Source: Conus ventricosus (lineage: Eukaryota; Mollusca; Gastropoda; Neogastropoda; Conidae). Taken from it: a DNA stretch of 64,000 nt. Positions within the stretch are counted from its first letter, which is position 1; every line of letters starts with the position of its first letter. The notes beneath the pieces are model-generated. The model worked only from the letters and a program-made list of their open reading frames with translations, was not told the origin of the DNA and searched no databases. The stretch is taken from positions 37,476,782 through 37,540,781 of the forward strand of contig CM031609.1 in the NCBI GenBank assembly GCA_018398815.1, written 5' to 3'. A program made the position numbers and the translations under genes. Shown one piece after another: positions 55,028 through 64,000 of this stretch.

Positions 55028-56778
55028 AGACAATCCAGCGTACTTTTCAGCATTCATCTGACGATTGCAGGGAGGGGATAGGGGAGTGGGTGTAGCGTAA
55101 CTAGTCACCATGGACTGCTTTCCAAGAATGTGGAACAGAATTGACACAGTTTTAGGCAAATAAGTCTTGAGTTTCTCTTTTTTTTTTAAAGCATGAAGAT
55201 TAAGAGAGACCGCTTGGTATGATGACTAAGGTATATATGTACAAAGATGTACAAAGATGAATCTTTTTGAAAGACCAGCTCAGTGCTGACTTCATTCTTG
55301 TTTTTAAAAGCTTTCGTTGGGAGAGACTACTTATTTCTCAATGAACAGTGAAGATACTTTATACCTGTCCTGTATGAATGGATAAAAAAAATTGATAAAC
55401 AAATTAGTCATATATAGACACAATTATTGTTGTTTTATGTTAGTGTTTGCATGCTTATTGAATTTTATCTGATGTTTGCTGAAAATGGAAATGGATCAAA
55501 TTAGTGTGCTGATGTATCATACTTCGCTTTCATATTGTGATTGAAAGCATTCGAGTCAGGTAGAGCAGGTTTTCGGTCGATCCCTAGACTGTAGACTGAA
55601 GACAAAGAAGACCAAACAGGAGAATTGTGAACCTACAGTGGTTCAGTAGAGCCTGTAGTGTAAGAAGACGACAAAAGAAAGAAAAGAGTCTGACGTGCAC
55701 TTCTGAACGCACAGTGTTTTGTTAATTCTTTCATTCCTGATGTGTGGGGCAAAGTCAGCTGTGCACCATCTTCCGTTCATTCCTGCTGTTTTATTGTTCT
55801 GGAAAAAAAAGAATGTTTTCAAGTTGATCTTTGTGCCACAAGCCTGGTGAAACCCCTATGGATAATTTATGGACAACAGGCAATGAGTTTTTAACAATGA
55901 AAAAGCTTAGGAATGAGCGGAAGCAATGCACAACACACTTGCACAAAGTAATGAAAAGATTAACATGCAGAATGGTAGAAGCTGGTGGTTGCTAGTTGGC
56001 ACAGTTTTTTGTGAAAAGAGACTGAAATGGTGTCACTAGTGTGTTTAATAAATATTTCTAATAACCACAGTGTTCATGTGTCCAGAGTGTCGGGAAGCAT
56101 GTGTGAAAGAATTACGCTGGACAGAAAGTGCACGAGATTTGTCACAAAACAACAGGAAAGAATGCAGTCAAGTGAAAGATTAACTTCATATATAGATGAA
56201 TGAAAAATGCACAGAATTTGTCGCAGATCAAAGTGTGTTGTTGAAAACTCCATCCAGTCAACCCAGATTCCATGCTCTGAATATCAAAGCTGTTCCAGGC
56301 CATGATTCGTGGCCTGCGTGCGGAATCTCGTTGCTGGAGCCTCTGATGGTGTATCCTCTGGCAGTGCCAACCCACATGTGTTCCACTTAAGCATTTGATG
56401 TGTCTCGGTGTGTGTTTTCATCGGGTGAACTCTGCTTTGCATGAACTGTTTGTTTGCCCTGATAGAGCAGACAGGTATTGTCATCTTCCCCGTTTTACTA
56501 GGTCTGAATTCACAGATATAATCGCATTAGAAGTATGCACATTTCTGCATGCATGTGTATTCATCCACAACCATGGGACATTCATTGTACATGCTTTTTA
56601 TTTCTGACTTGCGTTTTATTTCCTCACTTTGATTTATAAAAGTTTTTTTTACATACAAACATAATAGTGTGTGCAATACATCACCACTCATAACTTTGAT
56701 ATAGAACAGAAGTACACAAATAAAATCTAAAACAACACTTGGGGAAAGGTAAAAACTGAAACATTTTTTGGACCCACA
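55028..56778. other. CYC1 3' UTR and intergenic sequence
   Basis: AT-rich, with no coding frame of note. The 3' UTR probably runs to about 56.07 kb. Between 56.08 and 56.78 kb I see nothing recognisable. Confidence 0.5.
56047..56052 (+). terminator. CYC1: Polyadenylation signal candidate for CYC1
   Basis: AATAAA about 1 kb after the stop codon, in TTTAATAAATATTTC. It is the clearest canonical signal downstream of CYC1 before the MITE at 56779. Use is inferred. Confidence 0.5.
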
Positions 56779-57241
56779 TTAACCTTCGCCGGACGGTGCT
56801 CTTGACTATACACGGAAGACGGTGTGGGTCCGTGTGGACCCATGGCTCGCAAAGAGGGAAAACTCTTTGCGGACATGGGTCCACATGGACCCACACCGTC
56901 TTCCGTGTATAGTCAAAAGCACCTTCGCCGGACGGGTGCTTTTGACTATACACGGAAGACGGTGTGGGTCCATGTGGACCCATGTCCGCAAAGAGAGTTC
57001 CCTCTTTGCGAGCCATGGGTCCACACGGACCCACACCGTCGTCGATGACTGTATAAAATGTCACCTTTAATTACCTTTTCAAATTTTGACCTATATTTTC
57101 GAAATTTTAGGACAAGGAGAGAATTTGTGTGTTTGGAGCATATCTAAAATTTCATTGAAAAATATCTATAAATATACGAGATATTGGCATTTAAAGACCC
57201 TTCTGGGTCCACATGGACCCACACCGTCCGGCGAAGGTTAA
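56779..57241. mobile_element. piggyBac-like MITE with nested palindromes
   Basis: TTAACCTTCGCCGGACGGTG at the left is matched by an exact inverted 20-mer at the right, including TTAA on both sides. Inside, two approximately 110-bp palindromes follow each other (about 56803-56920 and 56937-57045), with arms containing GACTATACACGGAAGACGGT and GTGGGTCCA. An internal CTTCGCCGGACGG copy lies between them. The element has no transposase and is likely a foldback-type nonautonomous element. The remaining 57046-57200 is AT-rich. Confidence 0.85.
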
Positions 57242-57523
57242 GCTGTACTTCGCAGAACAGTGAACAGTGCCATCTCTCGCACTCTCATGAGGTCACAAAA
57301 ACAAAAAGAAAATAATTATGCAGTAAAATGTCTGCCTTGTTGCCACCAACAAGCCTTATTGCCCTTCTCTGAACCTTTTCGACAGCAAAAGACTGGTTTT
57401 ATTTTCTCTCTGTCACTTTCTCTCTCCCTCTCTCTCTCTCTCCATCCATCCATCTACTCATCAACCTTAACTGCCCCAAGTGTTCTTATCGGAACTGGGT
57501 GTTCAATGAGATCTCTACTGTTT

Positions 57524-57855
57524 TCAATTTCCTGTTGGCTTTTGCACATATTGAGAATAAATGGCTTGAGCGAAGTCCTTGAGGTCTGGTAATACGATCA
57601 CACAGCCCAGGAACACGAGAATGAGGATGCCCAGGACACCAGTGGCTTGAGCCGAAGGTCGGTTGTCTGGTGCACTCTCTTTTCTTCTCCGATTGGATGA
57701 CAGCATGGTTTTGCTCACTGTCAGCTCCTTCTGCAGATGTTTCGCCACTTCCTTGGCAGATGTAACGTTGGCAACAATTGGTCGAGAGCATGAGCATGAG
57801 CAGTGGTCCATTCTGGTTGTAGCTTGTAGTTGCACATCTGACGCCGAAGTGGGTG
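57524..57855 (-). CDS. Last exon of a membrane protein with a CSCSC / TM tail
   Basis: The acceptor TCCAAACAG is followed by PTSASDVQLQATTRMDHCSC, then SCSRPIVANVTSAKEVAKHL and the KELTVSKTMLSSNRRRKES segment. A transmembrane helix (ATGVLGILILVFLGCVIVLP) and a short tail to the stop at 57524-57526 complete it. N-glycosylation (NVT) and the Cys cluster suggest the N-terminal side is extracellular. The Cys cluster - basic - TM arrangement resembles the C-terminus of many uncharacterised molluscan membrane proteins; I recall this pattern but could not search it. Ligand and function are unknown. Confidence 0.78.
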
Positions 57856-58794
57856 CTGTTTGGAGGAAAAGAATTACTGGTTGTTTATTTATCTATTAAC
57901 AATCATTTCTCTGTGTGTCACTTATATATTATTCCTAAAAACACAATCAGTGTAAAGAAGAGTGTGTATCAAAAGTTCCTCTGAGGATCACTTTTCCAAA
58001 GAGTACCTAAAATGTAAATGTCAAATATATACAATTTGTTTTCTTGCGTTCAGGTGCATATCATTTTGTTAAGGGTGGAAAAGTTGGAAGGAGATCCAGT
58101 GTGAGGTTGGTGGTCTCAACAACCACAATACTATTTTACCTCCACCTCCACTCCTACCTCATTACTCCCGATCCAGGCTTGACATTTTACCCATGATATG
58201 GAACAGTGAACTCAAACGCATTTGAAGAAATTACTGTATAACAGCATCAGCGACTCAAATGTCATTTAGCTATACTCCAACAGGCTGGAAAAAACAAAAG
58301 GCATTGAAGACGCACGAAATCGAAGTGGGACCAGACTACAGAAAAATTCAACTATTCTAGCAGACAATAAGCAACAATTATCAGACTGAAAGCTAACAAT
58401 GGAATGACTGGGCCTCTTAAAGTATCTGAGTGTATTCCAAGCAAGCAAGATAGCGAACAAATCCAGGTATCTGCAAATCGGAACTTAAGTAGGCTTTTTC
58501 ATCTGCAACACCACCATCATAACAAAAATGACCACACCAATCAGCGGTACAGTCCTCTTGATTTGAAACTGCCCACACAGACTCCATGAAGATGTGTGTG
58601 TAGTCCCTCAACTGCGCCCCCGCTTTCCCCATCCCCCCCACCCTCAACACCCCACCCCCACCCCACAACACACACACGCACGCCCTTCGATCTGTCTTCG
58701 CCAAGAGAAGCCACGGATCCGCCCCGTGCTTGTAATCACTGATGTGATTCTGGCCAGAGGTGGCAGCTCTCAAAGGAACGTTGGTTACGCACAA

Positions 58795-59645
58795 AGCACA
58801 GGTATGTCTAACACGCTGTCTCTGGACCAAATGTTAGCTCTTGTACCTTCCACTTTCATGTATTCCCTCAATAACACTATCTTGAAATCAGTATCCTCAA
58901 ACCCATACCTAGGAATCCAATTCTCTGATAACCTCAAATGGAGCAACCACATCAGCGGCATCACCAAAAAAGCGAATAGCACCCTTGGATTCCTCCGGAG
59001 AAACCTCCACCACTGCCCATCAACCTGCAAACGTAACGCCTACCTGGCCCTAGTCCGTCCCCTCCTTGAGTACGGGGCGTTGGTCTGGGACCCGTATCAG
59101 AGACAGGACATCGATAAGATTGAACACATTCAGCGCACTGCAGTGCGCTTCATCGCAGGCAACTATCGCTCTACCACCCCTGGCTTTGTTACGGGCCTCC
59201 TGACACGACACAACCTCCCGACCCTCCAGGAACGACGTGAACAACTCTGCCTGACCTTCTTCTACAAGGTGGTTGAGGGGCTGGTGCCGGCAATACCTCC
59301 TCATCAGTTCTTGACACCTCAAAGAGCTGGCCGCATGATCAGACCCAGACGTAACGCAGCAGACTATGTCATCAACAACCCTGTTGAAAACTACATTAGG
59401 AACAACGATCGGTGTTTCTTTGTACCACGTTGCCAGTCAGATCAGTATAGGCAGTCCTTCTTCCCACGCACCATAATAGCGTGGAACCACTTGGACAATT
59501 CGGTGGTCCACTCGCCATCCACTGATTCATTCAAGAGGGCGCTGACCACCAAGCGCCATTAACAACCTTCGCTGCGCACCTCCACCCGTCGCGCCAAAGC
59601 CAGATCACTGGATGTCAAGCGACGTATAGCTACAGATACAGATAC
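58795..59645 (+). mobile_element. Jockey/CR1-like non-LTR retrotransposon, 3' fragment
   Basis: The frame ending at 59562 encodes the C-terminal part of a LINE reverse transcriptase: YLGIQFSDNLKWSNHISGIT, FLRRNLHHCP, YLALVRPLLEYGALVWDPYQ and SFFPRTIIAWNHLDNSVV. The RT palm, including the YxDD box, is missing, so it is 5'-truncated near 58846. It ends with an (AGATAC)n tail at 59630-59650. Upstream of the truncation lies a copy of the 73-bp unit found at 61.6 kb. It is dead, and inserted in an intron of the membrane-protein gene in opposite orientation. Confidence 0.87.
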
Positions 59646-60469
59646 AGATATGCTCTACCCCTGTAAGCCCTGCTTCAGGGCAAGGTCCTGGACTTCTACC
59701 CGGTTCGTCTGCTCATGTATAGAGCCTCAGGGAGTGGCCACGCCCTATGGTGGATTGTCGGGCGGTATACGCAGGATAGAGGACGCCAGATTATATATAT
59801 GTTACCAAAGAAAGTAAAAAAAAAAAAAAAATGGGGGGGGGGGGGGGGGGGTGTTGGAGAAAATTGGGGAAAAAAAGAAAGGAAAAGTACATTTTCGAAT
59901 ACTTGCTACATGTGGCTAAATTCTGCGCCTGCAGAGCACAAATGACATTTCCAAAAGATGCTTTCTTGTTGAGAACTAAAGAAGGAAAAAGAAAAGAAGT
60001 GAGATATTCTTCCCTTTCCTTCAAAGAGATGTTAACACGACACGCTGTGGGTTATTGTCATAGTTTCTCTTTGAGAATGGAGCGCGCTTTCGCCGTTTTA
60101 ATCATCGCAGGGTAGTTGAAGCCCACACACCTGTATAGTGGGAACGATTTCCTCCGGTGTGAGCCTTTTTTTTTTCTTTTCATGCTTTCTCATCTTCCGT
60201 CTCACTCCAGTGGCATTACTCTCCCACGCTGCTGCTCGTTCTGATTCCTCGACCTCGGCCTCACTCTGGCTTGATCGGCCTCAGCTGCCATATAACACAG
60301 CACTAATATCTGCTGCGTGTGGGCAGAAACCTCAACAACAAAATCCTGTCTGGACAGGGATGAGTTTCGCCAGATTCGACTTGCCCAATACACGCCACAT
60401 GCAACCGCATGTCTGAGCCCGATTTACCAATGATCGCGCCTTCTGTTAGCCTCCAAATGGGCAAACGCT

Positions 60470-60546
60470 ACGAATGTGCTGTCAGGGGAAAACCACAGAG
60501 TATCCACTACAAATGTGCTGTCAGGGGAAAACCACAGAGTATCCAT
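60470..60546. repeat. 36-bp tandem duplication
   Basis: AATGTGCTGTCAGGGGAAAA followed by CCACAGAGTATCCA occurs twice in a row. It lies in the intron between the 57.8 and 61.2 kb exons. Confidence 0.93.
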
Positions 60547-60941
60547 GGACTGGAAGAACAGGGAGAACGTGTTCAGAGGCCCAGGCCGTGGCGTACCACT
60601 GACAGAACCAGAGGAATCTGGTGAACTGTTCTTCAGGGTGGCGTCCCAGCGACCATCCCCACGGAGTTCATGGAGATGATGTTGAAATGGGCTGCTGTTT
60701 TAACATGAATGAATCGATTTTACAGCTGAACTACTTTATTTGATTCTTATACAGTCAGTCTGGTGTGGTGTGGTGTGGTGTGGTGTATGTTTGGGTGCGT
60801 GGAACATTGTTGGTGTGTTGTTCTTTTTTACTTTTTGAACTTTTTTTTTTCCTAATCAGTCTTCACGGACGCAGACACTCATACAGACTGTTCGTGACAG
60901 TGTGTGTCCGAGTCTTGTGTGCCTTTATGTGAGCGTCCGGT

Positions 60942-60944
<3 letters not shown>

Positions 60945-60999
<55 letters not shown>

Positions 61000-61018
61000 C
61001 GTGCGCGCGGGCGTGTGT

Positions 61019-61088
<70 letters not shown>
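60945..61088. repeat. (GT)n microsatellite
   Basis: GT run with a GCGTGCGTGCGCGCGGGCG interruption near 60993-61012. Confidence 0.97.
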
Positions 61089-61089
<1 letters not shown>

Positions 61090-61202
61090 TGAGTGTGGGC
61101 GCACGTGGCAATGCGTATCTGTGTCTGCAATTGCTTTCGAGAATTACACTGTCTGATAACTTAAAGGAATCCCAGGACCACTCGATTCTAGTTTGACCTT
61201 AC

Positions 61203-61361
61203 CCTCAGATACAAATCGTGATGTGACCTGCTCCATCGTTGCCGATGACTCCGGCGTTCCTAGTGACGTAGACGTCATGGACGACGGCGTTAAGGTCTGC
61301 TCAGTGTGATGTGCTTCCATACTATCTGTTGTTGACGGTAAAGCCAGTATCGTCGGCGTCA
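61203..61361 (-). CDS. Ser/Thr-rich exon of the same membrane protein
   Basis: Encodes TPTILALPSTTDSMEAHHTE through TPSSMTSTSLGTPESSATME and QVTSRFVSE, a mucin-like stalk. The donor GTAAGG joins the 57524-57855 exon in phase (a split Ala codon), and the acceptor joins the 62359-62448 exon in phase (a split Val codon). The acceptor ATCAG is preceded by a GT/GC microsatellite, not a normal pyrimidine tract. Confidence 0.68.
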
Positions 61362-61365
61362 CTGA

Positions 61366-61405
61366 TACACACACACGCACGCACGCACGCACGCGCGCGC
61401 GCGCG

Positions 61406-61471
<66 letters not shown>
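61366..61471. repeat. (ACGC)n-(GC)n-(CA)n tract next to a splice acceptor
   Basis: ACGCACGCACGC, then about 22 bp of alternating GC, then CA to 61471. It starts within five bases of the acceptor of the 61203-61361 exon on the minus strand. Confidence 0.95.
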
Positions 61472-61477
<6 letters not shown>

Positions 61478-61584
61478 CTTGTCATTGTAGAGATGATTAC
61501 GAATTCCGATAACAAACAGAAAAAAAGTGGAAGTTCAAGCACACAGGGCCCACTGACAAAATCCGGCACCTCTAACTTTGAGAC

Positions 61585-61965
61585 CGCCATGCTGTCTCTG
61601 GACCAAATGTTAACTCTTGCTGGCCGGTTGATCAACATCCTAAAACACAGGTATGTCTAACACGCTGTCTCTGGACCAAATGTTAACTCTTGCTGGCCGC
61701 GCCGGTTGATCAACATCCTAAAGCACAGGTAAGCTTATGTCTAACACGCTCTCTCAGGACCAAATGTTAACTCTTGCTAGCCGGTTGATCAACATCCTAA
61801 AGCACAGGTATGTCTAACACGCTCTCTCAGGACCAAATGTTAACTCTTGCTGGCCGGTTGATCAACATCCTAAAGCACAGGTATGTCTAACACGCTGTCT
61901 CCGGACCAAATGTTAGCACTTGCTAGCTGGTTCATTAACATAGTAAAGCACAGGTATGTATATCC
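61585..61965. repeat. 73-bp tandem repeat, five copies
   Basis: GACCAAATGTTA occurs at 61601, 61674, 61758, 61831 and 61904 (spacing 73, 84, 73, 73). The unit includes GCTGGCCGGTTGATCAACAT and CACAGGTATGTCTAACACGC. A single unit also precedes the LINE fragment at 58790-58845. Confidence 0.95.
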
Positions 61966-62358
61966 ACGATTTGTTTTTCTTTCATATGTATAAAACAATC
62001 TGTAAATCCACCCCACCCCCCGAAACAGCAACAACAACTATAACTAAACAAAACACTTAACCTATCTACTGACGAAGTATATTTGTAATATATCTGCTCT
62101 GTTGATTTTCATATGCAGACAAAGTTAGGTCCTGCCGGGGACATGAGGCATCCCCATAATGGTCTCCCCAAATAGTACAACTATGATTTCAAAACAAAAC
62201 AAAACAAAAACCGTTTCAAAGCGACAAAAATATTCACAAGAAAACCATCGAGACATACAGACTCTGCAGAATGGGACACTAGAAATAAGAACCCTCAGTG
62301 TCTAGTTGCCTGATTGTGACAAAAAACAACAACAACAACAACAACAAACCCATCTTAC

Positions 62359-62448
62359 CTTGAGTAGATGTCGTGAACGTAGAATAGTTCACTAGTGGTC
62401 TCTCGTCAGAGATGAGGGGCGTAGAAACCTTAGAGGTATTGTACGTAA
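62359..62448 (-). CDS. Ser/Thr-rich exon of the same membrane protein (5' part not found)
   Basis: Encodes TYNTSKVSTPLISDERPLVN and YSTFTTSTQ with NxT/NxS glycosylation sites. The acceptor GTCTCCCAG and donor GTAAGA are good, and the phase matches the next exon. Further 5' exons must exist but none was recognised up to the window end. Confidence 0.62.
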
Positions 62449-62739
62449 CTGGGAGACATACACACGAGACGTGAGGGGTGGTGTACATAAATAGTGGACA
62501 TGTAATGGGACGTGGGAGGTTCTACTCATGAACAAAGGTCACACAACTGGGATATTACAGTTTTACACAACTGGTGGACACATAAGCAGGATCCGCGACT
62601 TCTGTTGCATGTAACTGGCAGACACATAAAACAGGATGTGAGAGGTGTTGCATGTAAGTGGTGGATACATAAATGCAATGTGCGAGCTGATGTATGTAAT
62701 TAACGAACGCATGATATACACGGGACGTGACAGTCTCCT

Positions 62740-63560
62740 GAACTGATGGACAAACGAATTGAGAATGACAGGTAGACACATAAATGGAACATAATTGGGC
62801 GACATATAAATGGGACATAATTGGCGACATATGAATGGAACATAATTGGGTGACATATAAATGGGACATAATTGGGCGACATATAAATGGGACATAATTG
62901 GGTGACATGTAAATGGGACATAATCGGGCGACATATAAATGAGACAGCATTGGGCAGATGTACGATACGTAACTCATGACACATAAATGGGTCATTCGTG
63001 GTGGACATATAAATGGGACGTAATTAGTTGACATATAAATAGGACGTAATTGGTGGACATTTTAATGGAACATGTTTGGTGGATACACAAACAGAACGTT
63101 GTCGCTGGACATGTGAATTGAACGTAATTAGAGGAGATATAAATGGAACGTAACTGGAGAACATATTAATGGGGCATAATTGGTGGATATTTCAATAGAA
63201 TGTTCTTGGTGGACATACGAATGAAATATAACTGGTGGGCCGTTAAGTAGAACGTAATTCGCTGACATATAATCGGAACGTATACCTGGTGGACATATAA
63301 ATGGGCATAACTGGTGGATATGTCAATGGAAAGTACTGGAGGATAATGCGGAATAAACGCGGTGGACATATGGATGGAAGATTATAATCACAGGGGAACA
63401 CATAAATGGAGTATAATTGCCCGACATACAAATGGGATGTATTGGGAAGACATATCAACAGCATGTGATTTGTTGTTGTTGACATATAAACAAACGTATA
63501 GCTGGTGAAGGTATGATTGGAACACAGCTGGTGGACATACACATGGACCGTGAATGTTGG
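62740..63560. repeat. ~26-bp AT-rich minisatellite
   Basis: Units of about 26-27 bp (GACATATAAATGGGACATAA, TTGGGC or TTGGTG) are most regular at 62780-62945 and decay outward in both directions to about 62500 and 63560. Overlapping minus open frames rich in MSPNYVPFIC are artefacts. Confidence 0.93.
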
Positions 63561-63669
63561 CAGACCTGCCTACCTCATGTTGTGCTCATCAGTAATAACC
63601 ACAGAGATTTTCAGTAATTTTGCATTTCCTTCAGTAATTCCACGGACGCGTAATACACGGCGTTTTTGA

Positions 63670-63755
63670 ACAAATAATGTGTACAAAACTCCAACTACAT
63701 TTTTAACATTGAACAAATAATGTGTACAAAACTCCAACTACATTTTTAACATTTT
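63670..63755. repeat. 43-bp tandem duplication
   Basis: GAACAAATAATGTGTACAAA followed by ACTCCAACTACATTTTTAAC and ATT appears twice head to tail. Confidence 0.95.
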
Positions 63756-64000
63756 AACAAAAAATATAAACAGTAAAAAAGGAACAAAAACAACAAAGCA
63801 GAATTAAAATACCTTGGGATGATGGCAGATGACGGACTCAGGACAGGAGTTTCAGGTCAATTCAAAGGTGATATACTTGACAGTTTGTAACTTACACAGC
63901 AGTCACCACAGATGACACCACTGATGAAGAACCTAAATTTCAGGGTTCCCAGGGACTTCAGCTTATGCCAAGTAAGGACCTTGTAAGGACCTATAAGGAC
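63756..64000. other. No feature recognised at the right edge
   Basis: AT-rich sequence ending in AAGGACC-type short repeats. No exon of the minus-strand membrane protein could be supported. Confidence 0.4.

Noticed and set aside
58594..58800. N-terminal part of the 322-codon frame at 58594-59562 as host protein
   Set aside because: The Pro/His-rich start comes from C-rich and CA-rich simple sequence read through by chance. Only the part after about 58846 matches a LINE reverse transcriptase.
60580..60690. A faint resemblance of ENVFRGPGR and LKWAAV to CYC1 exons 5 and 7
   Set aside because: The similarity is a few residues only, in different frames, and no nucleotide alignment was visible.

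Overview
The window is animal nuclear DNA with intron-split genes, GT-AG splice sites and a heavy load of microsatellites, minisatellites and retroelements. The repeat content and the conserved proteins suggest a gastropod mollusc. That assignment is inference from style; no species marker was checked.

Three genes could be rebuilt exon by exon with matching splice phases. (1) A TTLL9-type tubulin polyglutamylase lies on the minus strand from about 37.7 kb (perhaps 42.9 kb) down to 5.4 kb, in 12 recognised exons of about 414 codons. (2) Cytochrome c1 (CYC1), the heme subunit of respiratory complex III, lies on the plus strand at 43.1-55.0 kb in 8 exons of 302 codons. (3) A Ser/Thr-rich single-pass membrane protein lies on the minus strand at 57.5-62.4 kb; three 3' exons are seen and its 5' part is outside the recognisable region or the window. 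TTLL9 and CYC1 may be head to head: a candidate TTLL9 start exon sits only 236 bp from the CYC1 ATG, with ETS-like motifs between them.

The most striking element is a 12.9 kb LTR retrotransposon (23678-36613, minus strand) inside a TTLL9 intron. It has two 3.4 kb LTRs, a 5-bp target duplication, a primer-binding site, a polypurine tract and Ty3/gypsy-type domains. Its pol order is protease - integrase - reverse transcriptase - RNase H, the copia-like order known from the Gmr1 group of gypsy elements. It interrupted a 25-bp minisatellite, and it carries many small indels.

Other mobile DNA: two 5'-truncated non-LTR retrotransposons (41.6-42.8 kb and 58.8-59.6 kb), two TTAA-flanked piggyBac-like MITEs, a complete-looking tRNA-derived SINE (12.0-12.56 kb), and a second SINE family with three copies, one of them interrupted by a MITE. 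A 29-bp retroposon scrap with 11-bp target duplications sits at 17.56 kb. Tandem arrays have units of 75 bp (left edge), 39 bp (2.3-4.1 kb), 21 bp, 71 bp, 64 bp, 25 bp, 43 bp, 73 bp and about 26 bp.

The CYC1 locus carries several internal echoes of itself: a piece of exon 1 inside the upstream LINE, a ghost of exon 5 in intron 4, and an approximately 84-bp array of exon-7-like acceptors in intron 6. Most open frames in the window are products of repeats and are not genes.
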